Assembly: GCA_965661625.1 (NCBI GenBank) | Contig: CBFIEM010000021.1 | Coordinates: forward strand, 1-33,142 | Direction: 5' to 3' | DNA length: 33,142 bases | From: GCA-2705995 sp965661625 | GTDB lineage: Bacteria > Bacteroidota > Bacteroidia > Flavobacteriales_G > Salibacteraceae | Shown here: in pieces, positions 32,465-33,142 of the stretch | Layout: every line of letters begins with the position of its first letter | Numbering within the stretch: the stretch's first letter is position 1 | The notes under the pieces: generated by a model | The model's database searches: none | Seen by the model: only the letters and a program-made list of their open reading frames with translations | What the model was told of the DNA's origin: nothing | Translations under genes and position numbers: made by a program

Positions 32465-33142
32465 TTAAAAACTACTCGTTATGGATAGAGTCATACCACT
32501 GGATGCAGGCACTACTCGGCATACACCTCCAACGCAAAAAATCCCTGCACGTTGTCTACCATAACCCAAGGTGATTCTGCTACCTCCACTAATATACCCA
32601 ACGTTTGCTGTTACATAGTGTTGCCTTTTATCAGCATCATCATTCCCATAGTTATATTGATCCATTATCGATACGAACCAATTAGGGGAATTCGTCCATT
32701 CTACAAGTACAGTTGCCCAATTGCCCATGTCTTCTTCTGCAAATAGACCTTGAATTTCTGTTCGAATGGCATTTTTTCGGTTAATCTTGCGCAACACATC
32801 AATAACTCCTACATGTGCCTCCACGTTAGGAAAATCAGGCTTTCCCTCAAGCACTTCCTTGTTGTAAAATAAGTTCTGATAGGTCAATTTCGCCTTGGTT
32901 TTTTTCGAGATTTTCTTGCTAATTTCAACGTTGAAGTCATGCCAAAATTTCTCACCAGAGGAGAACATATTGGCTTCATACCCTTGTCGGGAAGCTTCTA
33001 AATCATTTACGCTTGAGGTATCAACATTTGAGGCAAATGAATAGTTTACTTGGACTGTTGTACCATATTTCCCACCTAAGAAAGTGTTCCGATCAAATTT
33101 GTAAATGAGATCAGCTTGATAACTTAGTTCACCCCTGTATTG
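32465..33142 (-). CDS. DUF6029 family outer-membrane protein, 5'-truncated by window edge
   Basis: On the minus strand the frame is open to the window end (the first residues read QYRGELSYQADLIYKFDR), so this is the C-terminal 225 residues; an internal ATG at 32966-32968 is not the true start. It is strand-rich: NTFLGGKYGTTVQVNYSF, WHDFNVEISKKISKKTKAKL, HYVTANVGYISGGSRITLGY. The C-terminal block GYGRQRAGIFCVGGVCRVVP with a Cys pair, followed by SSGMTLSITSSF, is characteristic of DUF6029 proteins, which are often encoded beside Omp28-related lipoproteins. Function is unknown. It is the first gene in the window of the operon with the Omp28-like and beta-barrel genes. Confidence 0.85.
   Translation of the reverse strand, partial: QYRGELSYQADLIYKFDRNTFLGGKYGTTVQVNYSFASNVDTSSVNDLEASRQGYEANMFSSGEKFWHDFNVEISKKISKKTKAKLTYQNLFYNKEVLEGKPDFPNVEAHVGVIDVLRKINRKNAIRTEIQGLFAEEDMGNWATVLVEWTNSPNWFVSIMDQYNYGNDDADKRQHYVTANVGYISGGSRITLGYGRQRAGIFCVGGVCRVVPASSGMTLSITSSF

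Noticed and set aside
1..33142. CRISPR array, transposase, integrase or phage genes.
   Set aside because: No regularly spaced direct repeats and no such coding sequences were seen on either strand.

Overview
The window looks like a chromosomal segment from a marine-type Bacteroidota, most likely Flavobacteriales. Evidence: an alternative complex III (act) operon joined to cytochrome c oxidase genes, a type IX secretion C-terminal sorting domain, DUF6029/Omp28/beta-barrel envelope genes, TAnnTTTG-type -7 promoter boxes, almost no Shine-Dalgarno sequences, and moderate GC. A 100-N assembly gap inside ruvB marks it as draft or metagenome-derived sequence.

Layout. 1-1080: the 3' part of a 5'(3')-deoxyribonucleotidase gene, a decayed DUF2779 gene, and two terminators. 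1084-6654: mostly minus-strand accessory genes (a secreted C-type lectin/T9SS protein, a DUF72 protein, a RavA-like MoxR ATPase, a NodB-type deacetylase) plus a plus-strand DUF1905/YdeI protein. Two divergent copies of a structured intergenic element lie here. 6725-7462: tRNA-Gln with promoter and terminator, then a small exported protein behind a sigma-54-like promoter with inverted repeats upstream. 7461-8595: a three-gene minus-strand operon (DUF3098-like membrane protein, ECF sigma factor, one-TM protein that may be its anti-sigma). 8759-10324: a secreted protein built almost wholly of MORN_2 (YwqK-like) repeats. 10358-15264: rimP-nusA-infB with a terminator hairpin in the leader. 15278-15799: a SPOR-domain protein, divergent from the respiratory operon.

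15958-27539 is the core: actA-actB-actC-actD-actE-actF-coxB-coxA in one direction. It encodes a quinol:cytochrome c/oxidase electron-transfer chain. ActC and ActF are the quinol-side membrane subunits, ActB carries Fe-S clusters, ActA and ActE carry c-type hemes, and CoxB (CuA) and CoxA (heme a, heme a3, CuB) reduce oxygen. A perfect 21-bp palindrome resembling a Fur/PerR-family box lies upstream. The operon ends at a strong terminator that overlaps the signal-peptide codons of the next ORF.

27513-33142: a beta-barrel-like protein, a small two-TM protein, ruvB (interrupted by the N gap), queG, a small conserved protein, and a minus-strand envelope operon (DUF6029 - Omp28-related lipoprotein - beta-barrel protein) running off the window.

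I found no CRISPR array, insertion sequence, prophage or recognisable defence system. The most useful observations are the decayed DUF2779 gene, the repeated structured element, the leader hairpin of the nusA operon, the palindrome upstream of the act/cox operon, the terminator/signal-peptide overlap, and evidence that the 100-N gap is really about 1 nt.
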